From positions 1-14,714 of the forward strand of contig CAZKEF010000077.1 of the NCBI GenBank assembly GCA_964551735.1: DNA of 14,714 nucleotides, read 5' to 3'. Origin of the DNA: DAOUAT01 sp964551735 (lineage in GTDB: Bacteria > Chloroflexota > Anaerolineae > CG2-30-64-16). The notes beneath the pieces are model-generated. The model had not been told where the DNA came from. It ran no database searches and saw only the letters and a list, made by a program, of their open reading frames with translations. The position numbers and the translations under genes were made by a program. Positions 8,120-14,505 of this stretch are shown piece by piece. The stretch's first letter is position 1; each line of letters starts with the position of its first letter.

Positions 8120-8869
8120 TTAGCTTTGGACTTCCTCCATGGTGCTGACAACGGTGCGCAGGCGCTGGCTGAGATCATGCGTCCCGTCGAAGTTGATGTC
8201 ACGCCGGATCTGGCCGTCGCGCAGGATAACAACACGGTTGGCATAGGTCGCCGCGCGCGGATCGTGGGTGACGACGATCACGGTCTGTTGCAGCTCGCGG
8301 CACGACCGGCGCAGCAGTTCCATGATGCTGGCGCCCGTTTTTGAGTCCAGGTTGCCCGTAGGTTCGTCGGCCAACACGATGGCCGGTTGCGTGACCAGGG
8401 CGCGCGCAATCGCCACACGCTGCTGCTCGCCGCCCGAAAGCTGATCCGGCTTATGGCGCCGCCGATCGGCCAGGCCGACCAAGTCCAGGAGTGCATCGAT
8501 CCGTTCCTGGTATTGGGCGGGGTTTTGGCCATCAATGATGAGTGGGAGGGTGACGTTCTCTTCGGCAGAGAGCGTTGGCAGCAGGTTGTAGAACTGAAAG
8601 ATGAAGCCGATGTTCCGTCTGCGAACAAGCGTAGCCTGGTTGTCGTCGAGGATAGAGAGCTTCATGCCCGCGAGGGTGATCTCGCCTTCGGATGGCTGAT
8701 CCAACCCGCCCAGCAGGTGAAGCAGAGTGGACTTACCGCTCCCCGAGGGGCCCATGATCGCTACAAAATCGCCCTTCTCGACCACAAAATCAACACCAGC
8801 CAAAGCATGGATAGCGTGCGCGCCGAGTAGGTACGTCTTCCGCAGCCCTGCTGCTTCCAGGATAGTCAT
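8120..8869 (-). CDS. ABC transporter ATP-binding protein, MacB/LolD class
   Basis: The product has 249 residues and a complete nucleotide-binding domain: Walker A GPSGSGKST (40-48), Q-loop FIFQFYNLLP (Gln92), signature LSGGEQQRVAIARAL (144-158), Walker B IVLADEP (Glu169) and switch His202 in VVTHDP. The FQFYNLLP segment and length are typical of ATPases that pair with FtsX-type permeases (LolD, MacB, YknY). The ATG has GGAG eight bases upstream. It is the first gene after the consensus promoter, so it leads the five-gene cluster. ATP binding by this subunit is expected to drive conformational change in the downstream permease and adaptor. Confidence 0.95.
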   Translation of the reverse strand: MTILEAAGLRKTYLLGAHAIHALAGVDFVVEKGDFVAIMGPSGSGKSTLLHLLGGLDQPSEGEITLAGMKLSILDDNQATLVRRRNIGFIFQFYNLLPTLSAEENVTLPLIIDGQNPAQYQERIDALLDLVGLADRRRHKPDQLSGGEQQRVAIARALVTQPAIVLADEPTGNLDSKTGASIMELLRRSCRELQQTVIVVTHDPRAATYANRVVILRDGQIRRDINFDGTHDLSQRLRTVVSTMEEVQS

Positions 8870-8902
8870 CCGAGTCTCCAGGTCAGTTCGCAGAATGGGG
8901 CA

Positions 8903-8931
8903 AGTATATTATGTCGCCTCGTTGGTGTCAA
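8903..8931 (-). promoter_or_regulatory. Consensus sigma-70-type promoter of the export cluster
   Basis: On the minus strand TTGACA (8931-8926) is separated by exactly 17 nt from TATACT (8908-8903). Transcription is predicted to start near 8896, giving a leader of about 27 nt that includes the ribosome site of the ATPase gene. The -35 box is a perfect match and the -10 box differs at one position. Confidence 0.8.
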
Positions 8932-8980
8932 ATTGTGCGATATGGTACGAGAACAAGGAAGCGCGGGTGACCTTGAGGCG

Positions 8981-9325
8981 CTATCCGCCCACCAGCTTCA
9001 CTTTGTAGCCCAGCGCATACAACTTTTCGGCGACCTTGTCCCGTTGATCGCCCTGAATCTCCAGCTCGTTTTCCTTGATCGTACCCCCGGCACCGCAGAC
9101 GGTCTTCAGGACGCCCAACAGCTCCTTGTAGGTGGCGGGAGTGTGCTGCAGGCCGTAGATCACGGTGACGGTCTTGCCGCCGCGGCCCTTGCGATCACGC
9201 TTAACGTAGGCTGTCTGTTGGCGCGGGGCCAGGTCAATGGCGCGGCAGACGCAGGGCTGGCGGCCACAACGCGGACAGAGGGACTGGGGCTCAGGATCGG
9301 TGGAATAAACGATGCGCGGTGACAT
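8981..9325 (-). CDS. SUI1/YciH-family translation-initiation-factor-like protein
   Basis: The product has 114 residues. The C-terminal two thirds is a SUI1 (eIF1-like) fold with DRKGRGGKTVTVIYGL, KELLGVLKTVCGAGGTIKEN and a terminal LGYKVKLVGG. The N-terminus reads IVYSTDPEP, then a compact four-Cys cluster at residues 17, 20, 25 and 27, likely a zinc knuckle, as in bacterial YciH proteins. The family is homologous to eIF1 and is thought to influence start-codon discrimination; its bacterial role is not settled. The ATG at 9325 is preceded by AAGG with about seven bases of spacing and matches the usual family N-terminus. It is divergent from rsfS. No clear promoter was found for it. Confidence 0.9.
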   Translation of the reverse strand: MSPRIVYSTDPEPQSLCPRCGRQPCVCRAIDLAPRQQTAYVKRDRKGRGGKTVTVIYGLQHTPATYKELLGVLKTVCGAGGTIKENELEIQGDQRDKVAEKLYALGYKVKLVGG

Positions 9326-9367
9326 AGAACCGCCTTCCATGAACGAAAGATGCCAGATCGTGAGCGC

Positions 9368-9396
9368 TTGCCGTTGCGGCAAAGTTGTGCTAAACT
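9368..9396 (+). promoter_or_regulatory. Promoter of rsfS, overlapping a short palindrome
   Basis: TTGCCG (9368-9373), a 17-nt spacer and TAAACT (9391-9396) predict transcription from about 9403. The -35 box is one arm of the palindrome TTGCCG-TTG-CGGCAA (9368-9382), which could be an operator or chance. The leader holds GGAGG at 9421-9425. Confidence 0.6.
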
Positions 9397-9431
9397 CAGC
9401 GCCAATCCCATCATATGCACGGAGGCTCACC

Positions 9432-9779
9432 CTGGACGAACTGGAACTGGCACACATTATTGTCGGCAAGCTCGAAGAGCACCAGGCCGCCGATATCGTC
9501 ATGCTCGACTTGCGTGAGATTACCCCATTGGCGGACTATTTTGTGATTTGCACGGCAGATTCAGAGCGCCAAGCGCGTACGCTGCAGGAGATCCTGCTGG
9601 AAGAACTCAAGAAAGACCACAAGGTGCGCCCGCTCTCGGTCGAAGGAGAAGCAGCGTCAGGTTGGATGCTGCTGGATTACAACAGTGTCGTCGTCCATGT
9701 TTTCTCCCGGGAAGCCCGCGCGTTCTATCGCTTGCAAGAGCTATGGAAAGCGGCACCGGTGATCCTGAAAATTCAATAG
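9432..9779 (+). CDS. rsfS: Ribosomal silencing factor RsfS (Iojap family), probable CTG start
   Basis: The product has 115 residues, the usual family length. Family features are clear: ADIVMLDLREITPLADYFVI, SERQARTLQEIL, the VEGEAASGWMLLDYNSVVVHVF core and a C-terminal YRLQELW. RsfS binds ribosomal protein uL14 on the large subunit and blocks subunit joining under slow growth. No ATG, GTG or TTG lies in frame between the predicted transcript start (about 9403) and the conserved N-terminal helix. A CTG at 9432 sits six bases after a perfect GGAGG and at the position where homologues begin, so it is taken as the start. An in-frame ATG at 9339 lies upstream of the promoter. Unlike in many genomes, nadD is not adjacent. 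Confidence 0.9.
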   Translation: MDELELAHIIVGKLEEHQAADIVMLDLREITPLADYFVICTADSERQARTLQEILLEELKKDHKVRPLSVEGEAASGWMLLDYNSVVVHVFSREARAFYRLQELWKAAPVILKIQ

Positions 9780-9790
9780 GCCGCAAGACG

Positions 9791-9829
9791 GTGCCGGGCG
9801 ATCACTCCGTTGAAATGGTCGCCCGGCAC
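9791..9829. terminator. Stem-loop between convergent rsfS and ndk
   Basis: GTGCCGGGCGA (9791-9801) pairs perfectly with 9819-9829. The stem extends to 14 bp with one G-U pair, leaving an 11-nt loop. It sits between two convergent stop codons, so a bidirectional terminator is likely. T tracts are weak on both sides. Confidence 0.6.
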
Positions 9830-9840
9830 AGCGTCACATG

Positions 9841-10290
9841 CTACTCAAAAATCCAAGGGTCAATGCTGCGACCATAGCTCAACAGCTCTACCGGCTTGAA
9901 CCACAGGCCGATCTCAAAGGCCGCGGTTTCCGGGCCATCTGAGCCATGCACCAGGTTGCGCCCCATCTCCAGCCCGAAGTCGGCCCGGATCGTGCCTGCA
10001 GCAGCCTTGGCAGGGTTGGTAGCGCCCATGGTGGCGCGAGCCACATCAATCGCGTTCGTCCCCTCCAGCACCATGGCCAGCACCGGCCCGCTGGTGATAT
10101 ACTTGATCAGCCCCTCAAAAAACGGCTTGCCGACATGCACGGCATAATGCTGATGGGCAAACTCAGGTGTGATGTGCGTCAGTTTCATGGCGACCAGCTT
10201 GAGACCACGTCGCTCGAACCGTGCGATGATCTCGCCGGCCAGACCGCGCTGGACTGCGTCCGGCTTCAGCATGACAAAGGTGCGCTCCAC
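9841..10290 (-). CDS. ndk: Nucleoside diphosphate kinase
   Basis: The product has 149 residues and is full length for the family. It begins ERTFVMLKPDAVQRGL (Lys9) and carries the active-site signature NLVHGSDGPETAAFEI, with the phosphorylated His at 115. The enzyme transfers the gamma phosphate of ATP to nucleoside diphosphates by a phosphohistidine intermediate and balances cytosolic NTP pools. The start is a GTG at 10290, aligned with family N-termini. A GGAGG lies only four bases upstream, closer than usual. A longer frame extends upstream but crosses the promoter. It faces rsfS across a stem-loop and has its own promoter. Confidence 0.95.
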   Translation of the reverse strand: MERTFVMLKPDAVQRGLAGEIIARFERRGLKLVAMKLTHITPEFAHQHYAVHVGKPFFEGLIKYITSGPVLAMVLEGTNAIDVARATMGATNPAKAAAGTIRADFGLEMGRNLVHGSDGPETAAFEIGLWFKPVELLSYGRSIDPWIFE

Positions 10291-10343
10291 GATGCCTCCG
10301 ATGGATAGATAAGTTGTTAGATTGCGAACACAGATACAGGCGC

Positions 10344-10352
10344 AGTATAGCA
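10344..10352 (-). promoter_or_regulatory. Extended -10 promoter of ndk
   Basis: On the minus strand TGCTATACT gives a TATACT box with the upstream TGN extension. No convincing -35 box lies at the right distance, which fits an extended -10 promoter. The predicted start near 10337 leaves a leader of about 47 nt before the GTG. Confidence 0.55.
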
Positions 10353-10384
10353 CGGGGGGCGAACGTCTAACAAAAACCGCCTGA

Positions 10385-10423
10385 ACGACAAACCGGATTT
10401 CTGGGAGAAATCCGGTTTGTCGT
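10385..10423 (-). terminator. Strong terminator hairpin after the deacetylase-fold gene
   Basis: An 18-bp perfect stem (10385-10402 with 10406-10423) closes a 3-nt loop. On the minus strand a run of five T follows after a short G/C-rich stretch. It lies just downstream of the stop at 10438 and separates that gene from the ndk promoter. Confidence 0.75.
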
Positions 10424-10437
10424 CCAGTGTCAAGCAC

Positions 10438-11502
10438 TCAATTCACCCTGTGAATCTGTTTCACTTGCCGCAACAGGCCATCGATGTTGGCTTCAGGCCA
10501 GGTTGACGGGCCAAGAGGATCGGCGCCGGGCGCGTCGTCGCCTAACATCGCCCGACAGGTGTCGGCCACGCCCCGCGCCAACACCTTCATGTTGTAGCCG
10601 CCTTCCAGGGTCACCACCAGCCGTCCATCGCAAAGACGCTCGGCCAGGGCGACGATGAACTTGCTCATGCGCCAGTAGCCGGATAAGGATAGGCGCAGGC
10701 TCGCCAGTGGATCGCTCCAGTGGGCATCATACCCTGCGGAGACCAGGATCAAACCTGGCTGAAATCGTTCAGTCACCGGCGCCAGCACTTCGTCGAAAAC
10801 ACGCGCGAAGCCCTGGTCGCCAACCCCTGCAGACAAGGGCAGATTGACGGTTGCGCCCATGCCATCGCCGACACCGGTTTCTCGCCAGTGTCCTGTGCCG
10901 GGATAATGCGGATACTGATGGGTGGAGAAGTAGAGCACCTGCGGGGAGTCGTAAAAGATATCCTGCGTGCCGTTGCCGTGGTGCACATCCCAATCCACGA
11001 TCAGTACGCGGGCCGGGATGTCATACGCGGGGCAGGACTCCAGCGCGGCCTGCGCTGCCACTGCGACGTTGTTGAACAGACAAAAGCCCATCCCCTGTGT
11101 CGCAGTAGCATGATGACCCGGTGGCCGCACCAGCGCGACACCGTTGTGTATCCGGTTCGCCAGCACAGCCTGGACCAACTGGACCAACCCACCAGCCGCC
11201 AACAAGGCGGCATCGTAGCTGGACGCGCTAACGTATGTATCGGCGTCCAGGAACCCACCGCCCCTGGCAGCCATCTGGCGCACCTGCGCAATGTGCGCCT
11301 CGGAATGCACGCGCGCCAACAGTTCCAGGTCAACCGGTCGCGGGGCAATGGACGTCATCCGCTCCAGCAGCCCCTCACCGTCTAGGGCGGCCAGGACGCG
11401 TTCCAGCCGCGCCCGGCTCTCCGGATGCCCGGCGAGATCGTGGGCCAGGTACAACGGATCAAAGCAATACGCCGTCCCTGGCGGTGCAGACGCGTTCGGC
11501 AT
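10438..11502 (-). CDS. Histone deacetylase/AcuC-family zinc hydrolase
   Basis: The product has 354 residues with the arginase-deacetylase fold motifs in order: HPESRARL near the N-terminus, VRPPGHHA (His130, His131), DWDVHHGNGT (Asp172 and His174 as zinc ligands), SAGYDAHWSDPL (Asp259 as third ligand) and EGGYN (Tyr303). All catalytic residues are present. Bacterial members remove acetyl groups from lysines, polyamines or other amides; the substrate cannot be told from sequence. The ATG at 11502 overlaps the TGA of the upstream CBS gene by one base (TGATG), suggesting coupled translation, and no separate ribosome site is seen. An alternative start ten codons earlier, inside the CBS gene, is possible. 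The gene ends before a strong hairpin. Confidence 0.93.
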   Translation of the reverse strand: MPNASAPPGTAYCFDPLYLAHDLAGHPESRARLERVLAALDGEGLLERMTSIAPRPVDLELLARVHSEAHIAQVRQMAARGGGFLDADTYVSASSYDAALLAAGGLVQLVQAVLANRIHNGVALVRPPGHHATATQGMGFCLFNNVAVAAQAALESCPAYDIPARVLIVDWDVHHGNGTQDIFYDSPQVLYFSTHQYPHYPGTGHWRETGVGDGMGATVNLPLSAGVGDQGFARVFDEVLAPVTERFQPGLILVSAGYDAHWSDPLASLRLSLSGYWRMSKFIVALAERLCDGRLVVTLEGGYNMKVLARGVADTCRAMLGDDAPGADPLGPSTWPEANIDGLLRQVKQIHRVN

Positions 11503-11924
11503 CACGGCTCTGGGCTGAAGTACCACATCCACTTGCTGCCGCGCATCTCGCGAATCACCTCGGAACTGGATAGGATGCCCAGCGCCCGCAGGCCCACATC
11601 GCCGCGTTCGCTGACGACCAGGTGGGTGATCTTGCGCTCGACCATGATCTTCACAGCTTCATCCAGCGTCATTTCGGGCGGGATGGCGATGACCTTGGTA
11701 CTCATCACATCACGCGCCTTCTGGCCACGCAGATCCTGGGCATAGAGCGGGATCACGTCCAACTGGCTGATGATGCCCAGCGCTTCATCATCCGGCCCGG
11801 TCACGACGATCACGCGCAGATTGGTGTCGGCCATGATGCGCACGACCTCATCGAGGGGGGTGCTGGGCCTACAGCCGATCACGCCCTTGTGCATGACGTT
11901 ACCGACGATGCGTTCTGACATCAT
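11502..11924 (-). CDS. Two-CBS-domain protein
   Basis: The product has 140 residues consisting of a tandem CBS pair (Bateman module). The first repeat spans about 8-60 (VMHKGVIGCRPSTPLDEVV ... LGIISQLDVI) and the second about 72-128 (VMSTKVIAIPPEMTLDEAV ... LGILSSSEVI). A short tail contains KWMWYF. Such modules usually bind adenine nucleotides or related ligands and regulate partner proteins. No catalytic domain is attached. GGAGG lies six bases before the ATG at 11924; a second ATG follows at once. The transcript probably continues into the deacetylase gene through the TGATG overlap, hinting that this protein may sense a ligand relevant to that enzyme. Confidence 0.92.
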   Translation of the reverse strand: MMSERIVGNVMHKGVIGCRPSTPLDEVVRIMADTNLRVIVVTGPDDEALGIISQLDVIPLYAQDLRGQKARDVMSTKVIAIPPEMTLDEAVKIMVERKITHLVVSERGDVGLRALGILSSSEVIREMRGSKWMWYFSPEP

Positions 11925-11964
11925 TGTCCACCTCCTGACTGAAAGCCATCGCCTGCATAAATTC

Positions 11965-11993
11965 ATCTTAGCAGATCTGATCTCCCTTGTAAA
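11965..11993 (-). promoter_or_regulatory. Promoter of the CBS-deacetylase pair
   Basis: On the minus strand TTTACA (11993-11988), a 17-nt spacer and TAAGAT (11970-11965) are seen, with TGC directly before the -10 box as an extra extended -10 element. Start is predicted near 11958, giving a leader of about 34 nt. Confidence 0.7.
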
Positions 11994-12030
11994 GGGGTAA
12001 CGCAGCGACGCAACGGGGGCATGCGCGGCC

Positions 12031-12059
12031 TTGCGCATCCATGCAGCTTAGGCTATCAT
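12031..12059 (+). promoter_or_regulatory. Promoter of the secreted fusion-protein gene
   Basis: TTGCGC (12031-12036), a 17-nt spacer and TATCAT (12054-12059) predict a start near 12066. This supports the ATG at 12108 over start codons further upstream. Its -35 box lies 37 nt from that of the divergent CBS promoter. Confidence 0.6.
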
Positions 12060-12107
12060 TTACAGCGCATCCCGCACCGGATGCATGTTGTGTTTGCGAG
12101 ATACTGC

Positions 12108-14081
12108 ATGAGACGATGGTTATTCAGCACCCTGGCCTGCCTGCTCCTGTTTGCAGGTTCCCTGGCACCGGCCTTTGCGCCAGCGCAGCCGGCAGCGGAG
12201 GAGGCGTTCAGTACCCCGCCGCCTGCCCCACCCCCGATCGCGGGCGAGATCGACCGCACAGGTTACATTAAGGGCCTTTACATCTCCTATCCTGCGCTAG
12301 GGCATGCGGACTTTGTGAGCCATGTGCAGGCGCTGTTGGAAGAGACCGAACTCAACGCAGTCGTCATGGATTTCAAGGGTGACTACGGCCTGCTGACATT
12401 CCCAACCCAGGTATCACTGGCCCGGCAGATCGGCGCAGCACAGGCTCCGGTGGTGCAGGACCCGCAAGCGTTCCTGGCATGGTTCAAGGAGCGTAGGGTT
12501 TACACAATTGCGCGGATCGTCGTCTTTAAAGACGATCGGCTGGCGAACGCTGCGCCAGCATTGGCAGTGCGTGATGTGGCAACCGGCGGCGTATGGCATG
12601 ATCAGGAAGGCATGGGGTGGGTTGACCCTTACCGCCAGGAGGCATGGACGTATAACGCGGACCTGGCAGCCGAGGCCGCGGCCTTGGGGTTCGACGAAGT
12701 GCAACTCGACTACGTACGCTTCCCCACCGATGGCAACATGGACAGGGCCAGCTTTTCCCAGCCCAGCACCTACCATGGGCGTGTAGCAGCAATCACCGGG
12801 CTGATGCGAACCGTGCGGCAGGTGCTGGCGCCTCAAGGCGTCAAGCTAGGCGCCGACGTATTCGGCTACACCGCCTGGACGCCCGATGATCTCGGCATCG
12901 GGCAACACATCGAATCGTTGGCGCCACACCTGGACGTGCTGGCCCCGATGGTCTACCCCTCCACCTTCAACGCCGGGCTGCCCGGTGAGGATCCTCGATA
13001 CCGCAACGCTATCGCTTTTCCCTACGAGATCGTCCGAAAGAGCACCGAACGGACCGTTGACCGCGCCCTATCCACCAACCCCAGCATTGTCGTCCGGCCA
13101 TGGATTCAGGATTTCGGGGATTACGCTTTCGACTATCGCACCTACACGCCGAGCGAGATACGCCTGCAGATGGACGGTGTGCGCGCGGGTGGGGGCCGGG
13201 GGTGGATGCTCTGGGATCCGGCGGTGCGCTATACTCGGGGCGCGTTGGTCTCGGCGCAGCCGGCCCACCTGCCCAATCCGGCAGGCAGTGTGCCGGTATT
13301 GGTTTACCGCGACTTCATCGGGCCAAGCGCAGCGGCTGTGCCAGGCACATCCGGGCGCACCATCGAAGCGTTCCGCAACGATTTACAGCGGCTGATCGAG
13401 GCAGGCTTTTACCCGGTCAACCTCGGTGACCTGGCCCAGGAACACCTACGCGCGGTGCCGGCCGGTAAACGGCCGATCGTGCTCACTTTTGATGGCTCAG
13501 CTGCATCCCAGTTTCGTTGGCTGCCCGATGGCCAGGTTGACCCGGACTGTGCTGTGGGGGTGCTGCTGGCGTTCAACGCCACCCACGGCGTAGACTGGCC
13601 GCTACGCGCCACCTTCTTTGTGCAACAAGAGGTAGGGCGGCCCGGAGATGGGCTCTTCGGTGCTTCAGATCTGGCGCCCCAGAAGCTGAAGCAATTGGTT
13701 GCCTGGGGCATGGAGGTCGGCGTCTTGCCCATCGGCGGGTCAGCGCTGAACACGCTGTCAGACGCAGCCGTTCAAGAGGCATTGGGGATAGCCAGCCAGC
13801 AACTCACTAACTGGCTCGGCGGATACACGGCCAATTCATTGGCGTTGCCGGATGGCGCCTTACCAACGACAACCGCCTTACTCAAGGCGGGCAGCCACAA
13901 TGGCGTGGCCTACACCTACACCGCTGCGGTCCTCCCGAATGGTGGCCTAGCGCCGTCCCCTTCACATGCAGCTTTCGCGCCCCTCCGCATCCCGCGCGTC
14001 CAGGGGGACGATGCAAGCCTGAACAGACTGCTGGCGCAAGGCGCGCGCCGTGGCGTCTTCTATGTTTCTGGCGGGGAGTAA
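12108..14081 (+). CDS. Secreted DUF4015 glycosidase-like protein fused to a degenerate polysaccharide-deacetylase-like domain
   Basis: The product has 657 residues. Residues 1-25 form a signal peptide (MRRWLF, hydrophobic core, then PAFAPAQ), followed by a Pro-rich linker. A TIM-barrel-like domain spans about 52-385 and has signatures of the putative glycoside hydrolase family DUF4015: GLYIS, VVMDFKGDYG, LDYVRFPTDG (Asp201), MVYPS and GWMLWD. The C-terminal part (about 394-655) resembles NodB-type deacetylases: VPVLVYRDF, FRNDLQRLIEAGFYPVNL, IVLTFDG and RATFFV. Its metal site looks broken: TFDDG/S reads TFDGS, and the usual HxxxH segment reads LPIGGSALNTLS. The start at 12108 gives a clean signal peptide and lies downstream of the promoter; the ribosome site is weak. 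A role on cell-surface polysaccharide is inferred. Confidence 0.85.
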   Translation: MRRWLFSTLACLLLFAGSLAPAFAPAQPAAEEAFSTPPPAPPPIAGEIDRTGYIKGLYISYPALGHADFVSHVQALLEETELNAVVMDFKGDYGLLTFPTQVSLARQIGAAQAPVVQDPQAFLAWFKERRVYTIARIVVFKDDRLANAAPALAVRDVATGGVWHDQEGMGWVDPYRQEAWTYNADLAAEAAALGFDEVQLDYVRFPTDGNMDRASFSQPSTYHGRVAAITGLMRTVRQVLAPQGVKLGADVFGYTAWTPDDLGIGQHIESLAPHLDVLAPMVYPSTFNAGLPGEDPRYRNAIAFPYEIVRKSTERTVDRALSTNPSIVVRPWIQDFGDYAFDYRTYTPSEIRLQMDGVRAGGGRGWMLWDPAVRYTRGALVSAQPAHLPNPAGSVPVLVYRDFIGPSAAAVPGTSGRTIEAFRNDLQRLIEAGFYPVNLGDLAQEHLRAVPAGKRPIVLTFDGSAASQFRWLPDGQVDPDCAVGVLLAFNATHGVDWPLRATFFVQQEVGRPGDGLFGASDLAPQKLKQLVAWGMEVGVLPIGGSALNTLSDAAVQEALGIASQQLTNWLGGYTANSLALPDGALPTTTALLKAGSHNGVAYTYTAAVLPNGGLAPSPSHAAFAPLRIPRVQGDDASLNRLLAQGARRGVFYVSGGE

Positions 14082-14084
14082 TGC

Positions 14085-14470
14085 GCGGCAACAAGAAAGC
14101 CCGGTGACAGACAAACTCACCGGGCTGACCAGATTAAACAGAGGGGCCCCAAGCAACCGTTCGGCTTATCCCTTCCTATCGCTCGCACATGTCTCGCAAC
14201 TGCGATCCTGTTTTCTTGAACCTTGCGTCATTACCTGACGGTGGTTCTTTAGGATCTGCGAGAAATCCGGTTGCCCGGTCAGTTTCGAGCTTAGAGTTAC
14301 CGTTCGATTTCTCGGGGCTCCCTCGCCACTGTTCCTGCGCCTGTAAACTTACCGCTAGTTCCTTGAGGGTTTTCCGGTCTAGACTTTGCAAGCTTTGCCT
14401 GCTTGCGCTCCTTGGCGGTAGTTCTCGCCGATTTTCACTGACTAAGTTTACCTGCGCTTTCCCAGATGGC
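14085..14470 (-). ncRNA. Candidate structured non-coding RNA of about 385 nt, unknown family
   Basis: A consensus promoter is followed by 385 nt rich in nested pairing and by a terminator, with no credible protein frame. Helices seen include a domain closed by 14337-14351 with 14443-14457 (13 bp around a symmetric AG/AG internal loop). Inside that is a hairpin of 14388-14393 with 14401-14406. A second domain pairs 14259-14271 with 14299-14314 (13 bp, one 3-nt bulge). A third nests 14204-14209/14251-14256, 14218-14222/14243-14247 and 14226-14230/14236-14240. I found no hallmark of RNase P RNA, tmRNA, SRP RNA, group I or II introns, or common riboswitches. The evidence is structural only; expression is not shown. 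Confidence 0.6.
14091..14126 (-). terminator. Intrinsic terminator of the candidate RNA
   Basis: A 10-bp perfect stem (14098-14107 with 14117-14126) with a 9-nt loop is followed on the minus strand by TTCTTGTT. On the plus strand no T tract follows. It therefore fits termination of minus-strand transcription better, though it could also slow transcripts of the convergent fusion gene. Confidence 0.7.
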
Positions 14471-14476
14471 GTTTTT

Positions 14477-14505
14477 AGTATATCAGCAGATGAAGCGCCT
14501 GTCAA
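14477..14505 (-). promoter_or_regulatory. Consensus promoter of the candidate RNA
   Basis: On the minus strand TTGACA (14505-14500) is separated by exactly 17 nt from TATACT (14482-14477), the same hexamers and spacing as the export-cluster promoter. Start is predicted near 14470. A strong unregulated promoter is typical of abundant stable RNAs. Confidence 0.8.

Noticed and set aside
8101..8120. ATGCCC/GGGCAT hairpin between the ATPase and permease genes
   Set aside because: The stem is short with an 8-nt loop and no T tract, so it is not enough to call a terminator inside the cluster.
14150..14180. GGCTTAT stretch resembling the 3' core of RNase P RNA
   Set aside because: The required GAGGAAAGTCC-type 5' core is absent on either strand, and the plus strand upstream is coding.
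14310..14340. GCCACTG on the plus strand, reminiscent of a cobalamin riboswitch core
   Set aside because: The other conserved blocks of that riboswitch are missing, and no B12-related gene follows on that strand.
14085..14470. CsrB-like RNA because of several GGA triplets
   Set aside because: The number of GGA triplets is about what base composition predicts, and they are not consistently in hairpin loops.
14176..14505. Minus-strand open frame of 109 codons over the candidate RNA
   Set aside because: Its start codon is the TTG of the -35 box, so it lies outside the predicted transcript. The product is low in hydrophobic residues and matches no family I know.
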